From: DASUPK01 sp963782345
GTDB lineage: Bacteria; Actinomycetota; Thermoleophilia; Solirubrobacterales; 70-9
Assembly: GCA_963782345.1 (NCBI GenBank)
Contig: CAWAJF010000003.1
Location: 1-64,000, forward strand
Reading direction: 5' to 3'
DNA: 64,000 nucleotides
Part shown: positions 8,611-17,248 of the stretch, one piece after another
How the letters are laid out: each line of letters begins with the position of its first letter
How positions within the stretch are numbered: position 1 is the stretch's first letter
Notes under the pieces: generated by a model
Database searches by the model: none
What the model saw: the letters and a program-made list of their open reading frames with translations, nothing else
What the model was told of the DNA's origin: nothing
Program-made: the position numbers and the translations under genes

Positions 8611-9380
8611 GCCGGTTGCTCAAGGTAGTCCTTGCGAACGACCCGGCGGGCTTTCGCCCCGAGGCGCCTCAACAGCAGGTAGGGGCCGAGCGAGCCGCCC
8701 AACGCCCGGCGCAGAAGCTCCGGATTTCTCAGGTAGTGGGCGTCGACACGCGGGAGGGCCAGGGGGTCGTCGTCCGCCCCGGCCGAGCTGATCCGCGCCG
8801 TACAGGCGGCGCTATAGGAGCTCTCGACGAGCTTCCTGGCTGCGTGTCCCGGCACCACCCCATAGGGGTAGGCGAGGGATCTCACGGGCCGGCCGACGAC
8901 CTCCCCGAGCGCTTCCTTCGACCCCAGCAACTCCCGGCGCAGGACCTCATCCGAGCCGTCTTTGAGCGGAAGGTGTTCCATGCCGTGAGAGCCGATCTCG
9001 AAGCCCTCTGCCGCGAGGGCCGCCAGCTCCTCGCCGGTCGCGAGCTCGCGCCTGGGCGCTCCAGCGGGTTGGGAGGACCAGTCGTTGCGGCCTCCGAGAT
9101 GGCCGGCGACGCAGAAGGCGGTGGCCTTGAGCCCGCGCTCGGTGAGCATCGGGGCCGCCACCCGAGCGACGCTCGCAAACCCGTCGTCGAAGGTGATCGC
9201 AACAACACCATCGGGAGACTTCCCCGCCCGGAGGCGATCGGCGAGCTCCGAAATCGTCACCGCCTCCGCCCCCGAATCCTCCAGTACGGCCAGGTGCCTT
9301 GCGAACAGGTCCTTCTCGACGCAGAGTGGGGGCGGCCCAGGCTCGATCGCGTGGTAGGTCAGGATCAGGGTCGGGCTCAC
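8607..9380 (-). CDS. polysaccharide deacetylase (NodB / CE4)
   Basis: 257 residues. The metal and catalytic motif TFDDG lies at 63-67, and the zinc-binding SHGMEH (H132 and H136) follows at the normal distance. AYPYG near 173 is CE4 motif 3. No signal peptide is visible, so it likely acts on a lipid-linked or nucleotide-linked N-acetyl sugar in the cytoplasm, or is exported with a partner. It starts at GTG 9380, with a GTGA overlap with the GT4 gene upstream. Confidence 0.85.
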   Translation of the reverse strand: MSPTLILTYHAIEPGPPPLCVEKDLFARHLAVLEDSGAEAVTISELADRLRAGKSPDGVVAITFDDGFASVARVAAPMLTERGLKATAFCVAGHLGGRNDWSSQPAGAPRRELATGEELAALAAEGFEIGSHGMEHLPLKDGSDEVLRRELLGSKEALGEVVGRPVRSLAYPYGVVPGHAARKLVESSYSAACTARISSAGADDDPLALPRVDAHYLRNPELLRRALGGSLGPYLLLRRLGAKARRVVRKDYLEQPA

Positions 9381-10666
9381 GCCGCAGCACCTGTGCCCGG
9401 AGAGCTCGCCAGCGCCGCCGCCGTGTCGCTCAGCTCCCGCTCACCGCGCTCCGAGGCCAGGGCCGCGATCAGCCGGAAGTAGCCGGCGAGGTGCGCCTCG
9501 ATGGTCCATCTCTCGAGGTAGGCGGCGCGCCCCCGTTCCGAGAGCTCGCGGCGCAGGGCCGCGTCGCCGGCGAGCCGGGCCAGTGCGGACCTCAGCTCGT
9601 CGCCGGTCCGGAAGGTGAGCGCGGCGCCACTCTCCTCGGCGAGCTCCCCCAGCGCCCCGAACCCGCGCACGATCGCGGGGGTTCCCCGGGCGAACGCCTC
9701 GACAGCGACCAGCCCGAACGATTCGTGGCCGAGCGTGGGTACCAGGACGGCAAGCGCCCCGCGATAGAGGGCATCCAGCTCTTCCGGGTCCCTCCAGCCG
9801 AGGAAGCGCACGTTGGGCATGTCCGCCGCGGCGCGGCGAAGCGCTCCCTCTCGCGTGCCGACCCCGGCGATCAGCAGGTCCTCGGATGGCCGCTCACGGA
9901 AGGGCTCGAGCAGGGTCTCGACTCCCTTGATGCTCTCGAGCCGGCCGGCGTAGAGGAAGTACGGCCGCTCGCGCGGGGCGCAATCGCTCGGCCTGCCCTC
10001 AGGGACGAAATGGCCGAGCGGCTCGATCCTCACGATCGGGGCGAATCGCTCGTGCAAGCGGGCGACGGTTCGGGTGGGGGCGATCAGCGCGTCCAGGCCG
10101 CCGACCGCCCGCTCGAGCAGGTCAGTGCTGCGCCAGAGCTGTGGGGGCCGGGCGTAGGTGAGGCCGCAGCGCCAGCACTGCGGCTTCTCGCAGACCCGCC
10201 GCTGATACTTCCACAGCGTGTGCGTGGGGCACACCAACCATTGCTCGTGGGCGGTGTAGAGCCTGATCCCGTTTCCCGCTCCGGGAAGCTCCGCACCGCA
10301 GAGCAGGGATGGGTTGTGGAAATGGACCACGTCGAAGCGCTCCTCGAGCACTCCCTGGAGCCGGGAGCGGGTCAGCAGCGGCCGCCCGCTGAGGTAGGTC
10401 GCCATGGGGGAGAGAGGTCCGGCCGGCGAATCGATCGCGACCACCCTGATCTGCGGGTGCGCGCCGTCATCGGTGCTGCCTCGGAGGCGATCGGGATGCT
10501 TCCGATTCCAGGCAAGGGTCCGGTAGGCCTGAGGCGAGTGGACCACGGTCACCCGATGCCCGCGATCCGCAAGGGCACGAGCGAGTCGCTCGACCTGGAT
10601 CGCATCCCCGCCGAAGCCCTCCGGCGGATAGAAGCTGGTCAGCATGCAGAAGCTCAGTGATCGCAC
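9377..10666 (-). CDS. glycosyltransferase family 4 with a cysteine cluster
   Basis: 429 residues. The glycine loop FYPPEGFGGDAIQVERLA (12-29) and the late motif GHESFGLVAVEAFARG are classic GT4. Between the lobes sits a four-cysteine group (C146, C159, C164, C167; pattern CPTH...CEKPQCWRC), which looks like a zinc or other metal site and recurs in a GT4 subgroup. Start is GTG 10666 or ATG 10645. The gene joins the downstream deacetylase by a GTGA overlap. The sugar donor is unknown. Confidence 0.85.
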   Translation of the reverse strand: MRSLSFCMLTSFYPPEGFGGDAIQVERLARALADRGHRVTVVHSPQAYRTLAWNRKHPDRLRGSTDDGAHPQIRVVAIDSPAGPLSPMATYLSGRPLLTRSRLQGVLEERFDVVHFHNPSLLCGAELPGAGNGIRLYTAHEQWLVCPTHTLWKYQRRVCEKPQCWRCGLTYARPPQLWRSTDLLERAVGGLDALIAPTRTVARLHERFAPIVRIEPLGHFVPEGRPSDCAPRERPYFLYAGRLESIKGVETLLEPFRERPSEDLLIAGVGTREGALRRAAADMPNVRFLGWRDPEELDALYRGALAVLVPTLGHESFGLVAVEAFARGTPAIVRGFGALGELAEESGAALTFRTGDELRSALARLAGDAALRRELSERGRAAYLERWTIEAHLAGYFRLIAALASERGERELSDTAAALASSPGTGAAA

Positions 10667-10669
10667 CGG

Positions 10670-11860
10670 CTATCCGCTCCGTGAGGAGTTCGCGGCGGAA
10701 TGCATCAACTCACCCAGGCTGCTTGCCGCGGCCTCCCAGGTCAGACCCGCCACGGCCCGCTGCTCCCGCCGGCCGAGCGAGTCCCGCAACGCCGGATCGT
10801 CAACCAGGGTCCCCAGCACCCGCGCCAAGGCAGGCGCGTCCTTCGGCCTGAAGTAGAGGGCGGCGTCGCCGAGTGTCTCGCGGTGGGCGGGGATGTCGCT
10901 GAGCACGGTGGGAGCGCCGCAGGCCGCGGCCTCGACAGCGGGCAGCCCAAATCCCTCGGCCAGGGAGGGAATCGCAACCGCGAACGCGCCGCTGTACAGG
11001 CAAGCAAGGGTCTCGTCCGGCACGAAGCCAGGGAAGATGACGTGCTCCTCGAGTCCCAAGGCGGAGATCCGCTTCTTCAAGGATCGCCCGGCCGAGAGGT
11101 AGGGATCATCGTCGAGCTCGCCGACCAGGATCAGACTGGGCAGCCCGGCACGGGACCGGCGCATCAGCTCGTAGGCATCGACCAGGGTCTCGATGCCCTT
11201 GTGGGGGCTGATGCCGCCCGCGTAGAGAATGAAGCCCCTGGCCGGGTCGACTCCCAGCCCCTCCACTTCGGTCGCCACTCGCTTCGCGGGCCGCGGGGAG
11301 AAGACCGGGTCGGGGGCCTCGGGGACCACGGCCAGGCGCTCGCGCTCGATCCCGTAGCTCTGGGTCAGCAGGTCGCGCGACGCCTCGGAGACGGTGAACA
11401 GCCGCCGCGCCCGCCGCATCGCGATCGTCGTCTTCAGCCGCCACAGTGCGCGGGATCGGCGCGTGGGGAGGGTGAGGTCCGGAAAGGTCTCGGCGATCAG
11501 GTCGTGCACGCCAACCACCGTCGGCACCCGGAGGACGGGGAAGTAGCTGTACGCAGACGGGAACAGGAAGGCATCCAGCTCGGATCCGCGCACGGAGCGC
11601 GACATCCTGATCAGGTCGCCGACGCTCCTCCTGGACCGGGCAGCGGTGGCTTGCGACTGCGGCTCGCTCACCGGGACGCGCCGCGCCTCGGCTCCAGGCG
11701 GCAGCTCCACATCGTCAGCGACCGGCTCGTCTATGTAGAGCACATAGGTGGTCTCCTGGTCGAGCTCCACGAGCCGACCGACGGCGTTGCGGGCGAAGCG
11801 GCCGTAGCCGCGCCGGTTGACCCAGCTGGTGGCGTCGACACCGATGCGCAAGCCCCGCAC
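10670..11860 (-). CDS. glycosyltransferase family 4, mannosyltransferase-like
   Basis: 396 residues. It begins RIGVDATSWVNRRGYGRFAR, the N-terminal style of WbaZ/MtfB-type GT4 enzymes. Other family landmarks are VVGVHDLI, FTVSEASRDLL and YAGGISPHKGIETL, and the E-x7-E motif SLAEGFGLPAVE spans about 299-310. It starts at GTG 11860, one base after the stop of the GT2 gene upstream. It probably transfers mannose or a related GDP sugar; this specificity is a family-level guess. Confidence 0.85.
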   Translation of the reverse strand: MRGLRIGVDATSWVNRRGYGRFARNAVGRLVELDQETTYVLYIDEPVADDVELPPGAEARRVPVSEPQSQATAARSRRSVGDLIRMSRSVRGSELDAFLFPSAYSYFPVLRVPTVVGVHDLIAETFPDLTLPTRRSRALWRLKTTIAMRRARRLFTVSEASRDLLTQSYGIERERLAVVPEAPDPVFSPRPAKRVATEVEGLGVDPARGFILYAGGISPHKGIETLVDAYELMRRSRAGLPSLILVGELDDDPYLSAGRSLKKRISALGLEEHVIFPGFVPDETLACLYSGAFAVAIPSLAEGFGLPAVEAAACGAPTVLSDIPAHRETLGDAALYFRPKDAPALARVLGTLVDDPALRDSLGRREQRAVAGLTWEAAASSLGELMHSAANSSRSG

Positions 11861-11861
11861 C

Positions 11862-12797
11862 TCACCTGACCTTGAGAATGCTTCGCCCGCCGCCGAACGC
11901 GTAGCCCACCGCTTCGCCGAGGGCCCAGGCGCAGAGGTAGAGCAGCATCAGCGGGGTCGCGGCCAGGAGTTTCCCGCGGTACCTTCGCTTCCGGATCACG
12001 TTGCGCGCGATTCGAGCGTAAAGGAGGGGAACGAGGGCCGGAGAGCCGAGCGCATAGATCACCCGCCTCCAGCCGAGCTCCGGATTTCGCATGCCGGCGT
12101 GCGAACGTGCGTAGTGATAGCGCTGCGAGAGGAACTCGCGCACGCCGAAGTCCTTGGCATGGTCGACCACCACTTCGGGATCGCAATGCAGCTCGAAGCC
12201 CCGGCTCTGCAGGTGTGGGTGCAGCCAGGTCTCCCAGCGCCCTTCGTCGAGGAGATCCTGCATGGCGGCGATCGAGCTGCGGTCGTAGGAGACGTTCATG
12301 CCGACGAGCGTCTCGGCGGGCCCCCCGGTCATCGGGTCCATGTGCTCGCTGTACTCACAGAGGAACGCGGCCCAGTCACGGATCCGCGGGGCGCCGTTGT
12401 GGACCGCGCCGCCGACCACGGGATGCCCGTCCTCGTGCGCCGCCAGGATCCGCTCCTCCCATCCGTCTCGAACCAGGCAGTGGTCCTCGATCACGGCGAC
12501 GTGGGGCGCGGCGGCGGCGGCCATTCCCGCCGCGCGCAGCTCGGGGACGGACATCGGCCCGTCGAAGGAGATCAGCCGGACCCCGGGCCAGCCCTCTCGC
12601 ACACGTCTGCGCGTCTCCTCGTCCGTCCAGTCGGCGACGATCACCTCCGCCGAGGGGCAATGCAGGCGCAGGGCGTCCAGGCACCCGCCGATGTAGGGGA
12701 AACCGTTGACGGAGGCCACCACCACGGAGAGGGCCGCGCTGCCGCGGGACTCCCGCGCGCCGCCCGCCCTTCGCTCGCTGGTTGACGCAGAGCTCAC
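11862..12797 (-). CDS. glycosyltransferase family 2, paralogue with C-terminal membrane segment
   Basis: 311 residues from GTG 12797, which overlaps the stop of the preceding GT2 (GTGA). A longer open frame to 13238 is a shadow of that gene. The GT-A core shows LSVVVASVNGFPYIGGCLDA, then VIVADWTDEETRR and IEDHCLVRDGW in place of a classic DxD. The C-terminus carries a hydrophobic segment ending LGEAVGYAFGGG. The same architecture is seen in the genes at 12.8 and 16.2 kb, so these are three local paralogues. The function is probably adding a sugar at the membrane. Confidence 0.75.
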   Translation of the reverse strand: MSSASTSERRAGGARESRGSAALSVVVASVNGFPYIGGCLDALRLHCPSAEVIVADWTDEETRRRVREGWPGVRLISFDGPMSVPELRAAGMAAAAAPHVAVIEDHCLVRDGWEERILAAHEDGHPVVGGAVHNGAPRIRDWAAFLCEYSEHMDPMTGGPAETLVGMNVSYDRSSIAAMQDLLDEGRWETWLHPHLQSRGFELHCDPEVVVDHAKDFGVREFLSQRYHYARSHAGMRNPELGWRRVIYALGSPALVPLLYARIARNVIRKRRYRGKLLAATPLMLLYLCAWALGEAVGYAFGGGRSILKVR

Positions 12798-13681
12798 GAG
12801 CCGCGCAGGGCGTCGAGGTGGCCCCGCGCCTCTCCCAGCCCCCAGGCCGCGTTGAAGAGCAGGACGTAGGGGAGTGCGAGCAGCACCCGGGCGCGGTTGC
12901 GACGCTTGATCAGCGCCTGCCGGACAAGCCGTGCGGTGAGGACCAGGGGGACCAGTGGCGATGCGATCACTCCGACCAGATTGCGGCGCTTGCCGAAAAG
13001 CGCCCCGCGCTGCGAACCGTGGGCGCGACCGTGGATGAGGCGCTGGCGCGTGAACGCGCGCGCACCGGCGGAGCGGCCCTGTCGGACGACGATCTCCGGG
13101 GTGTGCCAGAGAACCACTCCTTGCTCGGCAAGCCTGGCGTTCACCACCGGCTCCCAGAAGCCGTCCCGATGGAGGTCCCGCGTGCGCTCGAGCAGCTCCC
13201 GCTTGTAGGCGCTGTTGTCTCCGGGAAGGTCGGGGCACTCATGGGCCTCGAAGGGAAGCATGTCGCGCAGGTAGCGGCAGAAGTACTCGGCCCAATCGGA
13301 GATCCGCAGCCCCGGCGCCGGCTCGATCGCTCCGGCCACCGCATCATGGCGCTCCTGCTGAGCACGAACCGACTCGATCCAGTCGGATGCAGGGACCATT
13401 GGCGAGATCGTCAGGGCGACCAGGCGCCCCTGGCTCTGCTCGATCCCTGCGCTCCACAGCTCCGGAACCAGGGCGCCCCGTCGCTCGACGAAGCGGGCCC
13501 AGGGAAAGCGCGCCTGAACCTCCGGCGGGCTCAGCCGTGGCTCGCAGACGATCACCTCGGCTCCATCGCGCTGTGACTCGAGCGCCGCCAGGCATTGCTC
13601 CACCGTGCCCGCCCCGCCGTTCGAGCCGACGACGACCGAGAGGTCGGGCTCAGACGGCGAGCCTGACATTGAGAAGCTCAT
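12794..13681 (-). CDS. glycosyltransferase family 2, paralogue
   Basis: 295 residues from ATG 13681; ATG 13669 is equally possible because the conserved strand LSVVVGSNGGAGTVEQCLAA starts soon after both. The DxD is poorly preserved. WAEYFCRY, LPGDNSAYKRELL and a C-terminal hydrophobic stretch match the neighbouring paralogue. Its first codons overlap a 42-residue remnant of an FAD oxidoreductase C-terminus (13650-13778), so its 5' end lies in a repeat shared with 18.97-19.08 kb. It is the first gene of the long minus-strand operon. Confidence 0.75.
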   Translation of the reverse strand: MSFSMSGSPSEPDLSVVVGSNGGAGTVEQCLAALESQRDGAEVIVCEPRLSPPEVQARFPWARFVERRGALVPELWSAGIEQSQGRLVALTISPMVPASDWIESVRAQQERHDAVAGAIEPAPGLRISDWAEYFCRYLRDMLPFEAHECPDLPGDNSAYKRELLERTRDLHRDGFWEPVVNARLAEQGVVLWHTPEIVVRQGRSAGARAFTRQRLIHGRAHGSQRGALFGKRRNLVGVIASPLVPLVLTARLVRQALIKRRNRARVLLALPYVLLFNAAWGLGEARGHLDALRGS

Positions 13682-13723
13682 CCACGACCTCGCCCTCCTC
13701 GAGGTACTCGGCTTCGCTGTTCA
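13618..13723. repeat. direct repeat A1 (pairs with 18973-19078)
   Basis: 106 bases align without gaps to 18973-19078 at a constant offset of 5355. I count about 16 mismatches by eye, roughly 85% identity. The repeat spans the 3' end of the FAD oxidoreductase frame and the 5' end of a GT2 frame in the same orientation. Together the copies flank about 5.2 kb of inserted glycan genes. Confidence 0.85.
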
Positions 13724-13778
13724 AAGTCACTCCCTTGGTCGGGCCCCCTGGCTGCTCGGACGAAAACTGCTCAACCAT
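13650..13778 (-). pseudogene. C-terminal remnant of an FAD-dependent oxidoreductase
   Basis: A 42-codon open frame from ATG 13778 ends ...EYLEEGEVVDELLNVRLAV-stop. This closely matches the last residues of the intact oxidoreductase encoded at 19005-20597 (YLEEGEAIDELLDVELAV). Upstream of residue ~15 the similarity ends. It is best read as the broken 3' end of a second gene copy left by recombination. A short expressed peptide is possible but unsupported. It overlaps the start of the downstream GT2. Confidence 0.75.
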
Positions 13779-13814
13779 CTGGACCCAGACTAACCCCGCC
13801 GGGGGGGCGGATGT

Positions 13815-15218
13815 CTAGTCCTTTTGTAGGGTCAAAGTGGTGACGCTCTTAGCAGGGAGGGCCAGGTTGAGCGGCCCGCCCGCATATGTCATGCCCTGAA
13901 TCGGCTGGAACCTCGCGTGTGAATCCGTTCGTCGCCCGCTCAGCGGCCCGCTCCGGGAGCCCAGGTCGAGTGAGAGGTTCGTCGTCTGCGGTGCGAGGTT
14001 GCTGAGCACCACCGCCATGCCCTTGCCGCTCTGGAACGCGACGGCGAGGACCCGGTCGCTCGAGACCTGGGTGTCGAGCCGGTGCGAACCGGGCGGAGCG
14101 ACGCTCGAGTACTGCCTGAACACGTCGAACCGCTTGGTGGTGTGGAACGGCTCGGGGCCGCCCTCTGTGCGGACGATCAGCCCGTCGGCCGGCCCATGAG
14201 AGGAAAGCGCGACGCCCTTGAACGCGAACCATGCACTCGCCTGGCCCTGAACCAGAGCTGCGGCGATCTCAGTGGACCAGCGAAGCGCCGTGTCCATCGA
14301 GTCGTCATCGGGGCAACCGATGCAGCCGGTGCCCCATTCCGTCTGCCACACGGGGAGGCCGTGGCTTCGGGCCAGCTTGGCCACCGCGCGCATCTCCTCG
14401 CTGCTGCCGCCGTAGGAGTGAGAAGCGATCGCGGCGGCGGAGGCGCTGACCGCCGGCTGGGCGAGCGCCTCGGTCGCGTAACCAAGGGTGGCCCCCCAGG
14501 TGGTGTTGTCGCCGATCACCAGCCTGGTCGGCGACCCCGCGGATTGCAGGCGCTCCGCGAGCAGCTGGTACACCTGGGCCGCCTGCCCGGCATGAAGGGT
14601 CAACAGGGAGCGGCCGTTGTCGGGCTCGTTTCCGATCGCGGCATAGTCGAACGGCACCCCGGCCCGCTCCCTGGCGAACCGGATCAGGCTGAACAGATAA
14701 TCGGCGTAAGCCTGGTCGGCGTCCGTGGCCAGTCCCTCGCCCTGAGCGGCGGTTCCCGCCTTGAGGGATGCCGGTGCGTCCGCGCCGGTCAGCATGAATC
14801 GGACACCGTACGGACGCACCCTTCTCATGAACGCGAAGCGGCGATCGGTGAGGCGCGGCCGGAAGTCTCCGGTCTGGAGCTGGCTGCCGTAGCCCGGGCC
14901 GAATACGCGAACCAGGTTCACGCCCGCCTGCTCGAAGACGAGCCGGTCGAGGCGGCCTACCTCCGAGGCTGGCAGTCTCGGCACCACCAGCGGGTTGTGT
15001 TCGGTGTCTCCGACAACGCTGATGCCCCAGCCATCGATGGGCTGCCGTTGCCGGTCGGTCACCGTCACCGTCGCGTTCGGCGGGGAGCTCAGGTGGTGGG
15101 TGATCTCGTGCCGGTGGTCGGTGTGGGTCGGCTGATGCGACCCACCGCAGGCGGCCAGGAGCAGCGAGCTGATCAGCGCAGCCCCGAGGCACGATCCACG
15201 CCGCTGTCTGTGCCTCAT
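13815..15218 (-). CDS. secreted lipoprotein glycoside hydrolase, GH30-like
   Basis: 467 residues from ATG 15218. A lipoprotein signal peptide ends in LLLAAC-GG, followed by a His-rich linker. The domain starts with QPIDGWGISVVGD, as in GH30/GH39-type clan GH-A enzymes whose first strand carries a G-x-G motif. The acid/base candidate is the Glu in IGNEPDN and the nucleophile candidate is the Glu in WQTEWGTG. A C-terminal beta-sandwich (VLSNLAPQTTNL, SVTTLTL) is typical of GH30. It probably cleaves or remodels a surface or environmental polysaccharide. Confidence 0.75.
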   Translation of the reverse strand: MRHRQRRGSCLGAALISSLLLAACGGSHQPTHTDHRHEITHHLSSPPNATVTVTDRQRQPIDGWGISVVGDTEHNPLVVPRLPASEVGRLDRLVFEQAGVNLVRVFGPGYGSQLQTGDFRPRLTDRRFAFMRRVRPYGVRFMLTGADAPASLKAGTAAQGEGLATDADQAYADYLFSLIRFARERAGVPFDYAAIGNEPDNGRSLLTLHAGQAAQVYQLLAERLQSAGSPTRLVIGDNTTWGATLGYATEALAQPAVSASAAAIASHSYGGSSEEMRAVAKLARSHGLPVWQTEWGTGCIGCPDDDSMDTALRWSTEIAAALVQGQASAWFAFKGVALSSHGPADGLIVRTEGGPEPFHTTKRFDVFRQYSSVAPPGSHRLDTQVSSDRVLAVAFQSGKGMAVVLSNLAPQTTNLSLDLGSRSGPLSGRRTDSHARFQPIQGMTYAGGPLNLALPAKSVTTLTLQKD

Positions 15219-15249
15219 CGCAGGCCGGACCAAATCGCCGTATCCAGGT

Positions 15250-16211
15250 TCAGTGATCGATCTGCACGGCGGCCCGACGGCGGGACTTCGGGATGATCAG
15301 GGCGCGCAGCATTCCCGCCAGGTCGACGATTCTGAGCACCGGAAAGAGGGGCATCGCCGCCAGCGATTGCCGGCGAGTCAGCCCCAGATCGCGACGGCCC
15401 GTCCAGACGCGCTTCAGATCCTGGACGAGGAGTCCGGCATAGAGCAGCGGTGCCGCGAGCGGGCCGAGGCGCAGCAGACGGGCCTCGGGGAGGGCTGGGT
15501 CGAGCCAACATGCCGCGACGATGTCGTACCCGCGACGGTAACGCTCGGCGAAGAACGGCTGGACCTCGTGACGGACCTTGGCGGCGCCGACCATCCGCAC
15601 CGGAGTTCCACGCCGCTTCAGCAGCTGCGCGTGGTAGAAGCAGCGACAGCGCAGCGGTCCCTCGGGTATCGGGCACGACGTGAGTGTGTCGCGTTTGAAT
15701 CCGCAGTTGTTCGACGTGTAGCACTCGACCGTGTCTCGCGCCGCCGGCAGCAGGACGCCGAAATCCATCACCGAGCTCACGGCGGCAAGGAAGCCATGGT
15801 CATAGCGGGTGAAGCCCGCGGTCGCCGCCGTTTGCGGCTCCCGAAGGGCGGTCAGGTGTTTCTCCGCCCAATCCGGCGCGTCCGGGATGCAATCGCCGTC
15901 CAGGAACAGGATGAAGTCGCCAGACGCCCTGGCGACGGCCTTCATCTTCGACCCCTCGTAGCCCTGGCCGGGTGCCTCTACGTGTGTGATCGTGGGGAAG
16001 TCCCGGGCCATGACCTCCCGCAGCTCGGCGTTCCCGCTGGAGTCAGCGAGCAGCACCTCCCCATTCAGGCGGGAAGCCATCTCGCTCGCTGCGCGGAAGC
16101 TGCGGAACATGCGCTCGGACTCCCCACCCTCCGCGAGGTTGTAGCTCTCGACGATGATGCTGACACTGCCGTTCGCCGGGGAGGCTGGCGAGGTCCTGCC
16201 CGGGACTCCAC
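15250..16211 (-). CDS. glycosyltransferase family 2 (5' end frame-disrupted)
   Basis: An uninterrupted frame from ATG 16110 gives 286 residues with ILFLDGDCIPD (DGD metal site), CGFKRD and a C-terminal hydrophobic part. The same frame continues upstream of that ATG into SVSIIVESYNLAEGG, the obligatory first strand of a GT-A fold, but has no start codon there. A GTG at 16211 in another frame overlaps the TAG of the upstream gene (TAGTG), so one missing base between 16160 and 16205 would restore the gene. Role: sugar transfer in glycan assembly. Confidence 0.7.
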
Positions 16212-17162
16212 TATGTGCCGTCCCTGTGCAGCTCGACGGGGGCGATGCGCTGCAGCGAGCTGCCGCCGCCCGCGAGGTAGCCGACGAGCTCCCCTGCCGC
16301 GCTGGCGATGAGCACGCAGGCCATCGCCGGCAGAACCCGCGGGAGCTCGCTCCCCATCTCCCTTGCGCCTCCGGTCGGCTGCGATCCGGGCCAGTCGAAC
16401 GAAGGGGATCAGGAAGGATCCGGCCGCGTAGGCGGCTCGCCGCAGGGTCGTCCAGTCCCTTTCTCTCAGGCCGGCGAAGTTGCGACCCGACTGAAAGGCG
16501 GTGCGGAGGCTCGGGCCGAGCCTGGCGATGTTGCGGTGGTGGACCTTCGCCGCGGGCTGCAGATAGAGCCTGTGGCCGCGAGCCCGGAGGTCCCGATGGA
16601 GAATGGACTCCGCCTGGAGCAGCGGTCCGAGCTCGTCTCCGTAATCGAGCAAAACCGCGCGCTTGTAGCAGGAGTTGTGCCCCGGCAGGTCATCGACCGG
16701 CCCGGCCTCCGCCGGAGCGACCCAGGCTCCGTAGTCCAACAGCAGATTCGCCCAACTGATCGCGCGTGCGGGGTTCTCGTTGTTCATTTCGGGGCCGACG
16801 GCAGCCCACGGGCCACGATGCGTCTCGATCATGGTCTCGGCCCAGTTCGGGTCGGGGAAGCAGTGGGTCTCGCTGAAAGCGATCAGCGGCGCACGAGCCG
16901 CACGCGTCCCGCCCGCGCGTGCCAAGGGCAGCGAGAGCCAAGGATCAAGCTCCACTCCTTGGATCGAGTGGAAGCCGTCCAGCTCGGTGGCCAATTCGCC
17001 CAGGACGTTGTCGGCGGACGGTGCGACGACGACCAGCTCGATCTGATTTGCGACCGTCTGGGCGCGAAGGTGTGCCAGCACCTCGCGAATCGTCTCGGCC
17101 AGGTCGGTGGGCAGAACCACCGCGAGGCCCGGATCGCCCTGATCGTCGGGGGGCCGGGCCAT
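16211..17162 (-). CDS. glycosyltransferase family 2, paralogue (frame-disrupted 3' end)
   Basis: From ATG 17162 the frame encodes a GT2 with LVVVAPSADN, FSETHCFPDPNWAETM and LPGHNSCYKRAVLL, like the paralogues at 11.9 and 12.8 kb. After RLARIAADRRRKGD the frame turns into low complexity. The +1 frame instead encodes LPRVLPAMACVLIASAAGEL followed by VGYLAGGG and ends at TAG 16211, exactly the membrane tail of its paralogues. One extra G in a G4 run at about 16352-16355 explains this. The unbroken frame alone would end at 16065. Confidence 0.7.
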
Positions 17163-17248
17163 CACCGTCTCAACGCCCCCCGCGCAGCCGAACGCCGCAA
17201 CCCCGGGACGCAGTCCGATGGTGCTGGTGTCGACGCGCGTCCCCGACG

